DNA from: Sphingobacterium sp. lm-10
GTDB taxonomy: Bacteria > Bacteroidota > Bacteroidia > Sphingobacteriales > Sphingobacteriaceae
Length of the DNA stretch: 64,000 bases
Direction: 5' to 3'
NCBI RefSeq assembly: GCF_023554555.1
Contig: NZ_JAMJWC010000001.1
Span: 372,001 to 436,000, forward strand
Below, piece by piece: positions 8,554-17,463 of this stretch (positions within the stretch are counted from its first letter, which is position 1; each line of letters begins with the position of its first letter). The position numbers and the translations under genes are program-made. Under the pieces are notes generated by a model. That model did no database searches. It worked only from the letters and a program-made list of their open reading frames with translations, and was not told where the DNA came from.

Positions 8554-11500
8554 TTAAAGGCCAATAACTAGGTTGACGCCAAAAGTTCGCGTGGTCGGGA
8601 ATTGCCCAAGCTCAAAGCCACGGGTGATGTCGCCATTGCCAAGGGTACCAAACTCAGGATCGAAGGCCGGCCAGCTTGACCAGATAAAGAGATCGCGTCC
8701 GAATGCGCCTATCGTGGCACGCTGTAATCCTAGCTTGGCTAGTGTCGCGGGCTTCAAACTGTAATCGATGCGGAATTCTCTGAATTTTAGGAAGTCGGTC
8801 GAATAACTTGTTCCCTCGACATTGTCGCGGCCTAGGTGTGCATTATAATAATCCCATACATTGGTGGCAATCACATCGTTTGGTCTGTGGCTACCATCTG
8901 CATTTTCGATAACACCGTTGCCGATAATCCCGTTGTAACGTCCCGGTAGCGTATTGGTTGTTTTACCCTGCTCACTATTGACAGCGGCGGTTAACGAATA
9001 GCCAACTGCACCAAACTGTGCATCGAACAAAAATCCAACACGGAATTGCTTATAACGAAATTCGTTGTACAGACCTAAGCGAAAAGCAGGGTTGGCTTGG
9101 CCGATGTATTGTACCGAATCGGTTAATTGAGGAATACCATTTTCATAGATGATCTGTCCATCCGGTGCACGTTGATAACCGCGACCCCACAACTCATCCA
9201 TACGACCACCCACGCGAGCCACCATCATACCGCGACTTCCGGGTCCGTTTTGTAAGATCATTTCTTGTTGGTTGTCCGTGAGTTCCAAAACCTTATTCTT
9301 ATTGGTACTAAAGGTGGGACTGATGGTCCAGATGAGGCCATCTTTCTTTTGAATTGGGATAATGGACGCTTCTAATTCAAATCCACTGTTACGAATACCT
9401 CCCGCATTAATCAATACGTTATTCGCGCCGGAGGCGCGGTCGATTACAGCTACCAAATGCTGATTGGTGGTTGTTGCGGTATAGTAGGTCGCATTCAACG
9501 TAAACCTATTTCTGAACAAGTTAAGGTCTGTTCCGAGCTCATAGCTGACGGTCTTAAGCGGCTGCAACTGTAGATTAGGAAGCGAGGTAGGGTTTGATCT
9601 TCCTCCCGGAAAGGTAGGGTCTACATTATAGGTGTATGAGGTACGATAGGGGACCATCGAGCCGCTACCGACTTCGGCGATAGATCCGCGGAACTTTACC
9701 ATGGAGAACTGCGCAGGCAAATTGACCATGTCGGAAAGTACGTAACTCAAATTGACAGACGGGTAGCTAAAAGGTTTGCCTTTGTTGGTGGGCGAAGCTA
9801 AGGCACTGTTCCAGTCGGTACGAAACGATAGATCGGCAAATAAGTAATCGCGGAATGCCACCGTACCAAATGCATACACACTGTTGAGTACGAGTTCACT
9901 GCGAAATGGTGTGCTTACGATGATACCTGCAGGGTTACCCATGTTGAAGATGCCCGGATAAGCGAGTGAATCGGCAGAATTGCGCTCTAGCGCATTTTCA
10001 TTGCGTAGTGAGCTACCGCCACCGGTGATTCTTATTTTCAAGTCATCGTTAATATCCTTCTTATACGTCAGCATCAATTCGGAATTGGTCTCCGTATTGT
10101 TGATGGCTTGGGTACGAAACATTCCTTTTTTGAATTTTTCGGTGTCGTATGGTCGCTGTTGGCTGCGTCTTTCGGCGTTTAAGTCCATGGTGGTACGCAC
10201 CAAAACATCCCATTCGTCCGAGAACTTATACGTAGCTTCAATATTACCGGTGAGGCCATGTCGCTTGTTCTTGTTGAGCATTTCATAGGCGATCAGATAA
10301 GGGTTGTCGACCAGACTGCTGTACGGGTAGTTTTGCACGAGACCTTCCGATCCATGTCTCCAATAATCTTCCAACCAGCTTAGCTGCGCATTGGGTTGCC
10401 AAAATGCATTCCAATACATAAACGATTGGTTATTGTATCCCGATGTTGGCAGGTTGTCACTACGGTTCTGTCGGTAATTGATGCGGGTCTGGATACGTAG
10501 TTTATCTGTGACCTGATGGGCTGCAGTTAATGATACGTTGTTTCGTTCGTACCCAGTATTTGGGATGATCCATTTATTCCGTAGATCCGTAAAAGAGAAA
10601 CGTACTTGCGTACGTGCATTTCCTCCATCCAAGCTAATGGAATTGGTGAATGTAGTTCCTGTTTCGAAAAACTTTTTACGCTCACCGGGGAATGCTTCCC
10701 AAAGGGTGCGTTGTGTGGCGCGGGTTTGTGTGACAGGGTCATATTGGAAATAGGATTGACCATCAAATTTTGGTCCCCAAGCAGAGCTTGTGCTGCGGGT
10801 ACTTGGCCCATCTATCCCGTCGTTAAAGGAATAATAGCGAACGCCCTCAGTCCCTTGTCCATATTCATACTGGTAATCCGGCCACCGGGATACGGATTCG
10901 ATCACCGCATTGGAAGATACCGTGACACCGATACCTTTGTTGATTTGTCCGGATTTTGTGGTGATGACAATTGCGCCATTAGCACCACGCTGTCCATAGA
11001 GAGCCGTTGCATTGGCACCTTTTAGCACCGTAAGGGACGCAATGTCTTCGGGATTGATATCGTTGATCCCTGTTCCAAAATCCACGGGTGAGTCGCCTCC
11101 CAAATAGGCGCCATGACCTTGGCCTACCTGGTTGCCGCTACTGTTGTTAATAACTACGCCGTCTACAATGATCAACGCTTGGTTGTCGCCTGTTAAGTTG
11201 TTTTCGCCGCGGAGGATAATTTTGTTAGATCCCGCAGGTCCTGCTCCCGAGCGCACGAGATTAACACCAGCAACGCGTCCTGACAGCGCTTCTGTCCAAT
11301 TGTTAGGCATGGTTTCGGTGATTTTATCTCCTTTTAGTTCGGTAGCGGCATAGCCTAGCGACTTTTGCTGGCGTGAGATGCCTAGCGCGGTCACAACCAC
11401 CTCAGCTACTTCATCCATCGCTGGCACTAATTGAAAACTTAAAGTCATGGTTTCACCCTCCTGTACGAGAACCTGGTTTTTGCTCGTCGTTTCAAACGAA

Positions 11501-12024
11501 ATGTAGCTCGCGGTGACGGTGTAAGAGCCCGGGCGTACCGAAAACGTAAATCGACCATCGTTGTTAGTGTTGGTAGTTCTGTTCAGCTCCGTTATTCGCA
11601 CTGTTGCTGAAGGCAAAGGCTCCCCGTTCTCATCCAATACAACACCCGTAAGCACACCCGGTCGTTGTGCTTTTTTCAGGATGATGGTGCCATTGTCTTT
11701 TTCTTCGAAGACCACAGTTGTACCGGCAAATAGGTTTTGAAGTACGTGTTCGATGGAAGTCGTTTTGAAGGATTTATTGGCCACCGTTTTGGACGAAAGT
11801 TCCAAGAGCCTGTCATCAAATGCAATATCCAGATTTTGCTCTTTTTCGAGCTTCTTGATGGCTGCATAGAGCGTCATATCGGCTGCTGTAAAATTAATTT
11901 TTCGTTGATGGATTTGACCCATCAGCGGGCCGGCCAATAGGAGTTGGCCTACGGTTGTCCCTAATAGGCAGAGCATAATTGTCGCACGCATAATAATTCG
12001 TATGAACAATAGATTTATATTCAT
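8554..12024 (-). CDS. SusC/RagA-family TonB-dependent transporter with STN signalling domain
   Basis: The 1156-aa protein has a signal peptide, an N-terminal STN (secretin/TonB short N-terminal) domain at about 45-115, a carboxypeptidase-regulatory-like beta domain (~124-205), a plug domain (~215-360) and a 22-strand-type barrel to the C-terminus. The STN domain is the part that contacts a FecR-type anti-sigma factor, and fecR and an ECF sigma gene lie immediately upstream, so this transporter should both import its ligand and signal its presence. Length is normal for SusC. The plug contains the usual DGVxIxxS and LKGANATALYGxRGANG motifs. The substrate is not identifiable. Confidence 0.93.
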   Translation of the reverse strand: MNINLLFIRIIMRATIMLCLLGTTVGQLLLAGPLMGQIHQRKINFTAADMTLYAAIKKLEKEQNLDIAFDDRLLELSSKTVANKSFKTTSIEHVLQNLFAGTTVVFEEKDNGTIILKKAQRPGVLTGVVLDENGEPLPSATVRITELNRTTNTNNDGRFTFSVRPGSYTVTASYISFETTSKNQVLVQEGETMTLSFQLVPAMDEVAEVVVTALGISRQQKSLGYAATELKGDKITETMPNNWTEALSGRVAGVNLVRSGAGPAGSNKIILRGENNLTGDNQALIIVDGVVINNSSGNQVGQGHGAYLGGDSPVDFGTGINDINPEDIASLTVLKGANATALYGQRGANGAIVITTKSGQINKGIGVTVSSNAVIESVSRWPDYQYEYGQGTEGVRYYSFNDGIDGPSTRSTSSAWGPKFDGQSYFQYDPVTQTRATQRTLWEAFPGERKKFFETGTTFTNSISLDGGNARTQVRFSFTDLRNKWIIPNTGYERNNVSLTAAHQVTDKLRIQTRINYRQNRSDNLPTSGYNNQSFMYWNAFWQPNAQLSWLEDYWRHGSEGLVQNYPYSSLVDNPYLIAYEMLNKNKRHGLTGNIEATYKFSDEWDVLVRTTMDLNAERRSQQRPYDTEKFKKGMFRTQAINNTETNSELMLTYKKDINDDLKIRITGGGSSLRNENALERNSADSLAYPGIFNMGNPAGIIVSTPFRSELVLNSVYAFGTVAFRDYLFADLSFRTDWNSALASPTNKGKPFSYPSVNLSYVLSDMVNLPAQFSMVKFRGSIAEVGSGSMVPYRTSYTYNVDPTFPGGRSNPTSLPNLQLQPLKTVSYELGTDLNLFRNRFTLNATYYTATTTNQHLVAVIDRASGANNVLINAGGIRNSGFELEASIIPIQKKDGLIWTISPTFSTNKNKVLELTDNQQEMILQNGPGSRGMMVARVGGRMDELWGRGYQRAPDGQIIYENGIPQLTDSVQYIGQANPAFRLGLYNEFRYKQFRVGFLFDAQFGAVGYSLTAAVNSEQGKTTNTLPGRYNGIIGNGVIENADGSHRPNDVIATNVWDYYNAHLGRDNVEGTSYSTDFLKFREFRIDYSLKPATLAKLGLQRATIGAFGRDLFIWSSWPAFDPEFGTLGNGDITRGFELGQFPTTRTFGVNLVIGL

Positions 12025-12101
12025 TATTTTTATAGTCTTAGTAATTCAAAAAAGCTAAGTGGCCGGGTATTGGGTCTCAAGCAAGGCCGGGCCAATGTAT
12101 G

Positions 12102-12133
12102 TTGCGGACGGCGCCTGTGGGTGCCGCACGCAA
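12102..12133. repeat. GC-rich stem-loop between fecR and susC
   Basis: TTGCG (12102-12106) pairs with CGCAA (12129-12133), and inner CGGC/GCCG and CC/GG pairs close around a TGTG loop, with two internal mismatch sites. It lies in the 118-bp gap after fecR, ahead of susC in the direction of transcription. It could lower or stabilise read-through from the regulatory genes into the transport genes. No T run follows on the minus strand. Confidence 0.45.
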
Positions 12134-12142
12134 TAGTTTGGT

Positions 12143-13099
12143 TTAGTATAGAATTAGTTCATCGCCGACCCTCCTGTATTTTAATCGATGTATACTGCAT
12201 ATTTTTTCCATATTTTCGCTGAGTGGACGATTCGCATAGAGTGTCAGATCATACGAATACGCCTGATTTGTATTTACTGGTTTCTTGACAACTACTCCGT
12301 GCATATTTTTGATCACTTGCGCCATTTCTTCAAAACTGGCCTGTGCCAGCACCACTTTTCCTTCTCGCCAAGAACCTTTGTTTGAGTCTTCGTAAAGGGC
12401 ATACGTACCCTTTTCTTTCACAAAAACGAGAGATTGTCCATGGGATAGTTTTTCTAGAGGAACACCATTCTTTTCCACCATCACAGCACCGCGATCCACG
12501 CTCACATTGATCGTCTGTAATCCTGCATAGCCATTTATGTTAAAGGCTGTTCCAAGTACTTTCACTTTCAGGTCATCCAGCTCCACGATAAATGGTTTGG
12601 AAGGCTGGTGTGCGACGTCGAAGAAGGCTTCTCCCGATAAGCGTACGATACGGTTACTGTCACCGTAGTTGGCCAAAACCTGTATAGTGGAATTGGCATT
12701 CAGCCAAACCTGTGTGCTATCGGGCAGTACCAACATCTTACGTTCTTTGGTTCCGGTGCTGCTTTGAAATTTGGGTAGGGTAGCTTGCTGTATGCTGCTG
12801 CGAAAGGTTAGGATGTCCTGATTAATCGTGATTCCTAATACGAGCAGTACCGCGGCAGCGCTGATCATCGGAAGCAGGTAGCGTTGTTTGAATGTGCGTT
12901 TCGGTAGAGGTGGGCCGATCTGTATGCCAGACCAGATCTGCGAGCGGATATGTGCTTTTTGTATGCTATTTACTAATGGATCTTGCTCCTCATTTTTTGA
13001 GAAGGAAGCGTACCAAGTCTCGATGAGTTGTCGTTCGGCTTCCGAAGCTTGGCCAGATTGGTGCTTATCGAGCAGTTCTTTGAGTTTTCTTAATTCCAC
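12143..13099 (-). CDS. FecR-family anti-sigma factor
   Basis: The 318-aa protein has a cytoplasmic N-terminal anti-sigma region (1-70), one membrane segment at about 74-93, a periplasmic FecR domain (~105-200, including the conserved GEAFFDVAH and LGTAFNI segments) and a C-terminal DUF4974-like domain (~245-318). It should hold the adjacent ECF sigma factor inactive until the STN domain of the SusC transporter signals ligand. It lies 70 nt downstream of the sigma gene and upstream of susC. Confidence 0.92.
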   Translation of the reverse strand: MELRKLKELLDKHQSGQASEAERQLIETWYASFSKNEEQDPLVNSIQKAHIRSQIWSGIQIGPPLPKRTFKQRYLLPMISAAAVLLVLGITINQDILTFRSSIQQATLPKFQSSTGTKERKMLVLPDSTQVWLNANSTIQVLANYGDSNRIVRLSGEAFFDVAHQPSKPFIVELDDLKVKVLGTAFNINGYAGLQTINVSVDRGAVMVEKNGVPLEKLSHGQSLVFVKEKGTYALYEDSNKGSWREGKVVLAQASFEEMAQVIKNMHGVVVKKPVNTNQAYSYDLTLYANRPLSENMEKICSIHRLKYRRVGDELILY

Positions 13100-13169
13100 T
13101 TGATGTTGTTTTCACCCCTATAGTGCAGCGAAAGCGGAATAAGTACCTCAAGAAATCGTTAAGTTGGTA

Positions 13170-13763
13170 TTAAATATTTGTTAAAGCCAAGATAGAGGCA
13201 TACAGACTGGTTGAAACCTCGGGATGCTTCTTGATTAAGATATCTTTGAGTTGTTTCAAGGCTATGGTGGTATTGTTTTTAACCGTTTGAGTCGAGAGCC
13301 CAAGGGCTTCTGCTATCTCGGCTATGGTGAAGTTTTGCATGCGCAAGAGCATAATATCCCGCATATTCTTGGGGAAATGATGAATTGCTTGCTGCACAGT
13401 ATGTTGAATTTCTTTCGCTGTAATGGCATCGAGCACGCCTTCTTCAAAAACAGTCATCTGTCGCAGCAGGTGATTCACTGTTTCTTGATGGAGGTTACTT
13501 TTGGTGTAATGTCGGATTACTTTATTCTTGAGCGCACCAGCTAGGTATGCTTTGATGGAAACCTGTATCGTCACGGTTTCGCGATTCTGCCAGAAGGATG
13601 TGAAAATTTCTTGCACAAGATCTTGTGCATCATCATGATTTTTGAGGCGAAAGTATGCTTCCCGGTAAAGATATTCCCAGTGCGTGTTGAAAAAATGGGC
13701 AAAGGCTTCTTCATTCCCCGCCCGAATGGCTTGCATAAGTTGATTTTCGGGTAAAGTCTCCAT
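13170..13763 (-). CDS. ECF-type RNA polymerase sigma factor (FecI-like)
   Basis: A 197-aa sigma-70 family protein with region 2 (about residues 12-80, including DAQDLVQEIFTSFW) and region 4 (about 120-180, with the HTH core AEIAEALGLSTQTVKNN). Regions 1 and 3 are absent, as in ECF sigmas. With the fecR and STN-bearing susC genes downstream it forms a complete cell-surface signalling cascade that should switch on its own locus. The ATG at 13763 gives the usual short N-terminus. Confidence 0.93.
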   Translation of the reverse strand: METLPENQLMQAIRAGNEEAFAHFFNTHWEYLYREAYFRLKNHDDAQDLVQEIFTSFWQNRETVTIQVSIKAYLAGALKNKVIRHYTKSNLHQETVNHLLRQMTVFEEGVLDAITAKEIQHTVQQAIHHFPKNMRDIMLLRMQNFTIAEIAEALGLSTQTVKNNTTIALKQLKDILIKKHPEVSTSLYASILALTNI

Positions 13764-14195
13764 ATTTTACGTTGGCCGTTGGATAGACAAAGATAAAAAG
13801 CCTATATTAACTTAATGTTATACTAGCGTAATAGAGAAACAGAGCGCTTCTACTTGTATATTTCTCTTATTTATATACGTTGAAATTTTCTCTGAGGTTA
13901 CGTCTCTGATCCGGGTTGAATCATATGCTAATCTAGTATTCGGTTCGCTATATTGGTAAGTGTGACCTACTCAAAGAAAACAAGACTTTTTAAAAGTAGA
14001 AATTTCGGGGTTGAATCATCAACTTTAAATAGGAATAAAGAAGATAGAAAAATTGCGTAGGTACAGATTTCTACTTGCTTTTATCGCGTCCATCAATTCG
14101 CTCCCACGTAGATCCCCTGTTGTCGTCGCTTTAATACGAGGTAGGGAAATAATGCGATTTATTTAATGGTTAAAAAATCACAATCTCTTCCTTTA
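13764..14195. other. Intergenic region upstream of the sigma factor gene
   Basis: This 432-bp AT-rich stretch separates the end of the response regulator gene (stop at 14196) from the sigma gene start. It holds the candidate sigma-gene promoter at 13788-13795. I see no ORF of merit, repeat or clear terminator in the rest. Confidence 0.45.
13788..13795 (-). promoter_or_regulatory. Candidate -7 element for the sigma/fecR genes
   Basis: On the minus strand the bases read TATCTTTG, an exact fit to TAnnTTTG, 25 nt upstream of the sigma start codon. A -33 TTG at standard spacing is not evident. Confidence 0.45.
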
Positions 14196-14915
14196 TTAGC
14201 GCTTATACTGTCGTGATGGAATCCATTTAAGATCAGGAACAAATATTTCGTTGGCCAATGCATATATGACTAAACCCACCGTGTTTTTCAATCCCGTTTT
14301 ATCCAGTATTCGTTGTCGATGACTTTCAATGGTACGTTTGCTCAGAAACAGCTGATCCGCAATCTCCTGATTCGTAAATTCTTGACAGATCAGTACGACG
14401 ATTTCGATTTCTCGTTTTGTCAGGAGACTGGCTGGCTGCAAGGATACGTGCTTTTTTTGTGGATTGGATAAATACGAACGGAGCAAATGATATTCTGACG
14501 GAGAGAAGTATATTCCTGTCGTATAAACGGTTTCCAATGCTTTTTCCAGTTCTTTCAGTTCGATGACCTTTGGCAAAAATCCGGATACACCAATCTTGAT
14601 CATGTGTCCGATCAAATTAGCCTTATAATGTGAGGAAAGTATGAGTATCTTAACTAAAGGAAAACGAGGTATCAATTCTTCTACCAATTGCAGACCAGAT
14701 ATTGGTTTCATCTCTATATCTAAAAGAAGGATGTCTGGAAGTTTTTCCGGAGACATTTTGCTAAGATCATTAACCACTTCGTCTGATTTTATGTTTTTAT
14801 AGACGGTGCTACAGGTAGAAATTCCTTCGATCAATAGCGTCAATCCTTCTACAAAGAGAGACTCATCGTCTACTATACCTATTTTAATTTCCTTTTGTTG
14901 GTATGTCTTAGTCAT
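14196..14915 (-). CDS. NarL/LuxR-type response regulator
   Basis: A 239-aa two-domain regulator. The receiver domain has the acidic pocket D16-D17, the phospho-acceptor D66 (LLLDIEM) and the Lys in FLPK (about 115). The C-terminal LuxR-type HTH (about 165-225) carries LTKREIEIV and NQEIADQLFLSKRTIESHR. It overlaps the histidine kinase gene by 8 nt, so the two form a cognate pair. The unit is divergent from the 17464-47091 array, which makes that array a likely target, though this is inferred from position only. Confidence 0.92.
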   Translation of the reverse strand: MTKTYQQKEIKIGIVDDESLFVEGLTLLIEGISTCSTVYKNIKSDEVVNDLSKMSPEKLPDILLLDIEMKPISGLQLVEELIPRFPLVKILILSSHYKANLIGHMIKIGVSGFLPKVIELKELEKALETVYTTGIYFSPSEYHLLRSYLSNPQKKHVSLQPASLLTKREIEIVVLICQEFTNQEIADQLFLSKRTIESHRQRILDKTGLKNTVGLVIYALANEIFVPDLKWIPSRQYKR

Positions 14916-15711
14916 TGGTGTTTCCGTTTTTCATTTCGTTAGAAAATAGTAATATTAAACGTGTACCCTTATCATGGCTGGATTTAATTTTTCCGAGTCC
15001 ACCGATTGATTTAGTTCTGGAAAGCATATTATGGAGACCCATGCCAGCTCTTGCTGTGGTGTCAAATCCGATTCCGTCATCATTTAATAGAAATGATAAT
15101 CCTTTTGGGCTATTTCTGACGTGTATCTCAAGGTGAGAGGCAGCTGCATGCTTTATCGAATTGCTGATGAACTCTTGTATGATCCGGTATATCTGTACCT
15201 CAAATGTAACGGAACGTTTTTTATAGGAATGGTACATATATAGGGTAATCGTATACACTTCAGCGCACTGCGCCATTAACTCCTCAATAGTAAGTATAAG
15301 GCCGAAATGCTCTAAATTAGCAGGGTATAGACGATGTGCTAAAATTCGGGTCGACTCTATGATTTTGCTGGTGTTTTGATATAGTTTTTCTAATTGATCA
15401 TCAGCGTGTGTATCCTGCATATTGTGAATGACTAGCAACAACATCTGGAGCTGATTTCCTATATCATCATGTAGGTTTTTTGCAATACTTTTACGTTCGG
15501 CTTCTTGGGTTTTTATAGCAATTCTCTTCGATAATTTTTCGAATTGCAATTCTTGATTATGACGTAGTTCCTGCTGTTGTTGTATTCTTTTCAGGTACTT
15601 TGAGTAGATCAGCGTAGCAAATGTTGCGACAGAAATGGCCAACAACAACAAAAGAACGACCTGATGGACATCTAATAGGATTTGCGCAAGCTGTAAAAAT
15701 GGTAGATGCAT
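14908..15711 (-). CDS. Membrane-anchored histidine kinase of the HisKA_3 type
   Basis: The 267-aa kinase has a single N-terminal membrane helix (about residues 17-38), a short coiled-coil linker, the HisKA_3 dimerisation segment with phospho-acceptor His81 in AKNLHDDIGNQ, and an ATPase domain with N-box ISNSIKHAA and G-box DDGIGFD. It has no sizeable sensor domain of its own. The gene overlaps the preceding membrane-protein gene by 40 nt, so the polytopic partner may act as the sensor. NarL/LuxR-type regulators are the usual partners of HisKA_3 kinases. Confidence 0.9.
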   Translation of the reverse strand: MHLPFLQLAQILLDVHQVVLLLLLAISVATFATLIYSKYLKRIQQQQELRHNQELQFEKLSKRIAIKTQEAERKSIAKNLHDDIGNQLQMLLLVIHNMQDTHADDQLEKLYQNTSKIIESTRILAHRLYPANLEHFGLILTIEELMAQCAEVYTITLYMYHSYKKRSVTFEVQIYRIIQEFISNSIKHAAASHLEIHVRNSPKGLSFLLNDDGIGFDTTARAGMGLHNMLSRTKSIGGLGKIKSSHDKGTRLILLFSNEMKNGNTND

Positions 15712-16307
15712 GTGGCGTACAATATGGTAGATAGTAAGTTATTTATACCCCATAGCAAAGCGGCATTTTCAATATGGATATTTGGTAGTTGTTCCATAAT
15801 CAGAAAAAGAATAGTCGATACGAAATAATAGAGCAGTAACGCATAGTGAACCGTCAACGTACCGTGTTTATCAAACCGCAGGTTAATACCACGGACCAAA
15901 TTGAGCCCGATAAAGGAAACGATAACGATGTGTGACAGCGGCTTCATCCATTTGGTCCAATATATAGGATGCCATAAGAAATCGATTACGGATATGGTGA
16001 GCATGAAGAGGAATAGTACGATAGATACGTATAACATCCTGCTCCAATTATGGTGAATGCGCGCAAGAAAATTGGTCAGTAAGAGCAGTTCAAAGGAAAT
16101 GAAAAGATTAAATAAAAATAAGGTACTATCTACCTTATAAACATATATCAGCAGTTTGGACATGATTTCTGCTATGCATAAAAAAAGTAGGTAGTACCTC
16201 AGACTTCTCGTGGTTAACGGGAAGCCACTATGGAGCTTGAAACTCGTTAAGCAAGCGAGAAGTAAAGCAATGTTGGATAATGCAATTGTCAGATAGAACA
16301 ATGTCAT
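15672..16307 (-). CDS. Polytopic inner-membrane protein, possible sensor partner of the kinase
   Basis: The 211-aa sequence is dominated by hydrophobic stretches, about six or seven predicted membrane helices (for example near 4-20, 37-56, 64-80, 92-110, 122-138, 152-170, 185-203). I do not recognise a named family. It lies between the unknown 249-aa gene (4-nt ATGA-type overlap) and the histidine kinase (40-nt overlap), so translation is probably coupled. Because the kinase lacks a sensor domain, this protein is a natural candidate for signal detection. That role is inference. Confidence 0.7.
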   Translation of the reverse strand: MTLFYLTIALSNIALLLACLTSFKLHSGFPLTTRSLRYYLLFLCIAEIMSKLLIYVYKVDSTLFLFNLFISFELLLLTNFLARIHHNWSRMLYVSIVLFLFMLTISVIDFLWHPIYWTKWMKPLSHIVIVSFIGLNLVRGINLRFDKHGTLTVHYALLLYYFVSTILFLIMEQLPNIHIENAALLWGINNLLSTILYATCIYHFYSLRKSY

Positions 16308-17053
16308 GATTTCTCATCGAACAATAAATAGCCTTTAGTGGTTGCGCAAAATGGTGGACAAGGCTGCGACCAATTGTAAGCATTGCTATCTATACTCTCC
16401 AGTTGTATGTTTTCCGATAGACCGCTTTGATGTTGTAGAAATATTATTGTCGGTACTTCTTCGGAAAATACATCAGATTTTTTGAAACCAAATAAACCAA
16501 ATACTTTTTCGTTGCCGGATCCTAAGTCTTCCAGGGGTATGTCAAACACATTGAAGATGGTCTTTCCGGCAAACTCTTTCAATTGCTTATAAAGCCAATC
16601 TGACGAATACCTGCGCCAATCTGCGATTTCGTGAATGAGTGTCCTTTGTGATGAAATATTGTGATTGAATAATGGTATTTCTTCGTGATATGTGCGAGAT
16701 ATAACCTGGAGGTCTGGCGAGAGGACAGATTTATACATAGACACCTTTGTTTCTTTTTCGACCAAAGTAAGGTTATCGGTGAAGGCTTGTAATTTAGTGT
16801 AAGCATATTCTTCCAAGTCGAGCTCCCGATCATCCTGACCCAAGGGGAATAACATCAGAATGATTTGATCCTCGAGCTTTCCCATATAGGCGTGAAAGTG
16901 TGTTGTCTCATTGTATTTCCGCAACCATTTTATTTCTGATTCCAAAAATATAAAACCATAATTGGGGGGGATCATCTCAAGAAATTTAGCACTGTTCTTT
17001 TTAGAAGATAACCAACTTTGAAGTGCCTTTTTGCATTGTTCTTTTGGTAGCAT
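16304..17053 (-). CDS. Unknown soluble protein, first gene of the two-component unit
   Basis: A 249-aa protein without signal peptide or membrane helix. It is mixed alpha/beta by appearance, rich in aromatic residues, with a Cys pair near the end (PCPPFC). I do not recognise the family. Its stop codon overlaps the start of the membrane-protein gene, so it belongs to the four-gene unit that ends with the response regulator. It could be a ligand- or partner-binding regulator for the divergent array, but nothing in the sequence shows this. Confidence 0.7.
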   Translation of the reverse strand: MLPKEQCKKALQSWLSSKKNSAKFLEMIPPNYGFIFLESEIKWLRKYNETTHFHAYMGKLEDQIILMLFPLGQDDRELDLEEYAYTKLQAFTDNLTLVEKETKVSMYKSVLSPDLQVISRTYHEEIPLFNHNISSQRTLIHEIADWRRYSSDWLYKQLKEFAGKTIFNVFDIPLEDLGSGNEKVFGLFGFKKSDVFSEEVPTIIFLQHQSGLSENIQLESIDSNAYNWSQPCPPFCATTKGYLLFDEKS

Positions 17054-17463
17054 AGGTAAATAATTGAATGTTAGTAAATATAATTAATTGTGGTGTATAT
17101 CCCAATTTTCGAACATGATACGTCGATTTTTTTCTCATTTTTCGGAAATATGAACTTATCTGCGTACGCCATTCGGTATAAATACGCAATCACATTTTTA
17201 CGTTTTTACACGCTATTTTCACCTACCAGAGTTGCCTAATTTTAGGTATCAAATGGTGGCCAGACACCATTATAAAAAAAGCAGGCAATACCAATGAACT
17301 AAACGAGTAGCATTGAGAAACTAAATTATGGCTATGACTAAGAAAAAAAAATCCTTCATCCATTGTATTATTCACCGTTCGGGGTATTTACAAGCCACTT
17401 AACCATGTCAGTTCTAAAATTTTTTAGAAATAAAAAAATCTAAATCATAAAATCAATTTTCAT
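17054..17463. promoter_or_regulatory. Divergent control region between the two-component unit and the giant-gene array
   Basis: This 410-bp AT-rich region must hold the promoters for both directions. Visible elements are an inverted repeat AATGGTG/CACCATT (17252-17258 and 17265-17271) followed by an A run, and a perfect palindrome TTCTAAAA-TT-TTTTAGAA at 17412-17429, 34 nt before the first array gene. A 24-codon ORF at 17328-17402 is present but weak. I find no exact TAnnTTTG element ahead of the array, which may mean it depends on an activator or another sigma factor. Confidence 0.5.
17412..17429. promoter_or_regulatory. Perfect 8+2+8 palindrome before the array
   Basis: TTCTAAAA, a TT spacer and TTTTAGAA form an exact dyad ending 34 nt upstream of the first ATG. 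It could be an operator for the adjacent response regulator or a hairpin in the leader RNA. AT-rich dyads also arise by chance. Confidence 0.4.

Noticed and set aside
17328-17402. 24-codon ORF in the divergent control region
   Set aside because: There is no clear ribosome binding site and no leader-peptide pattern such as repeated codons for one amino acid.
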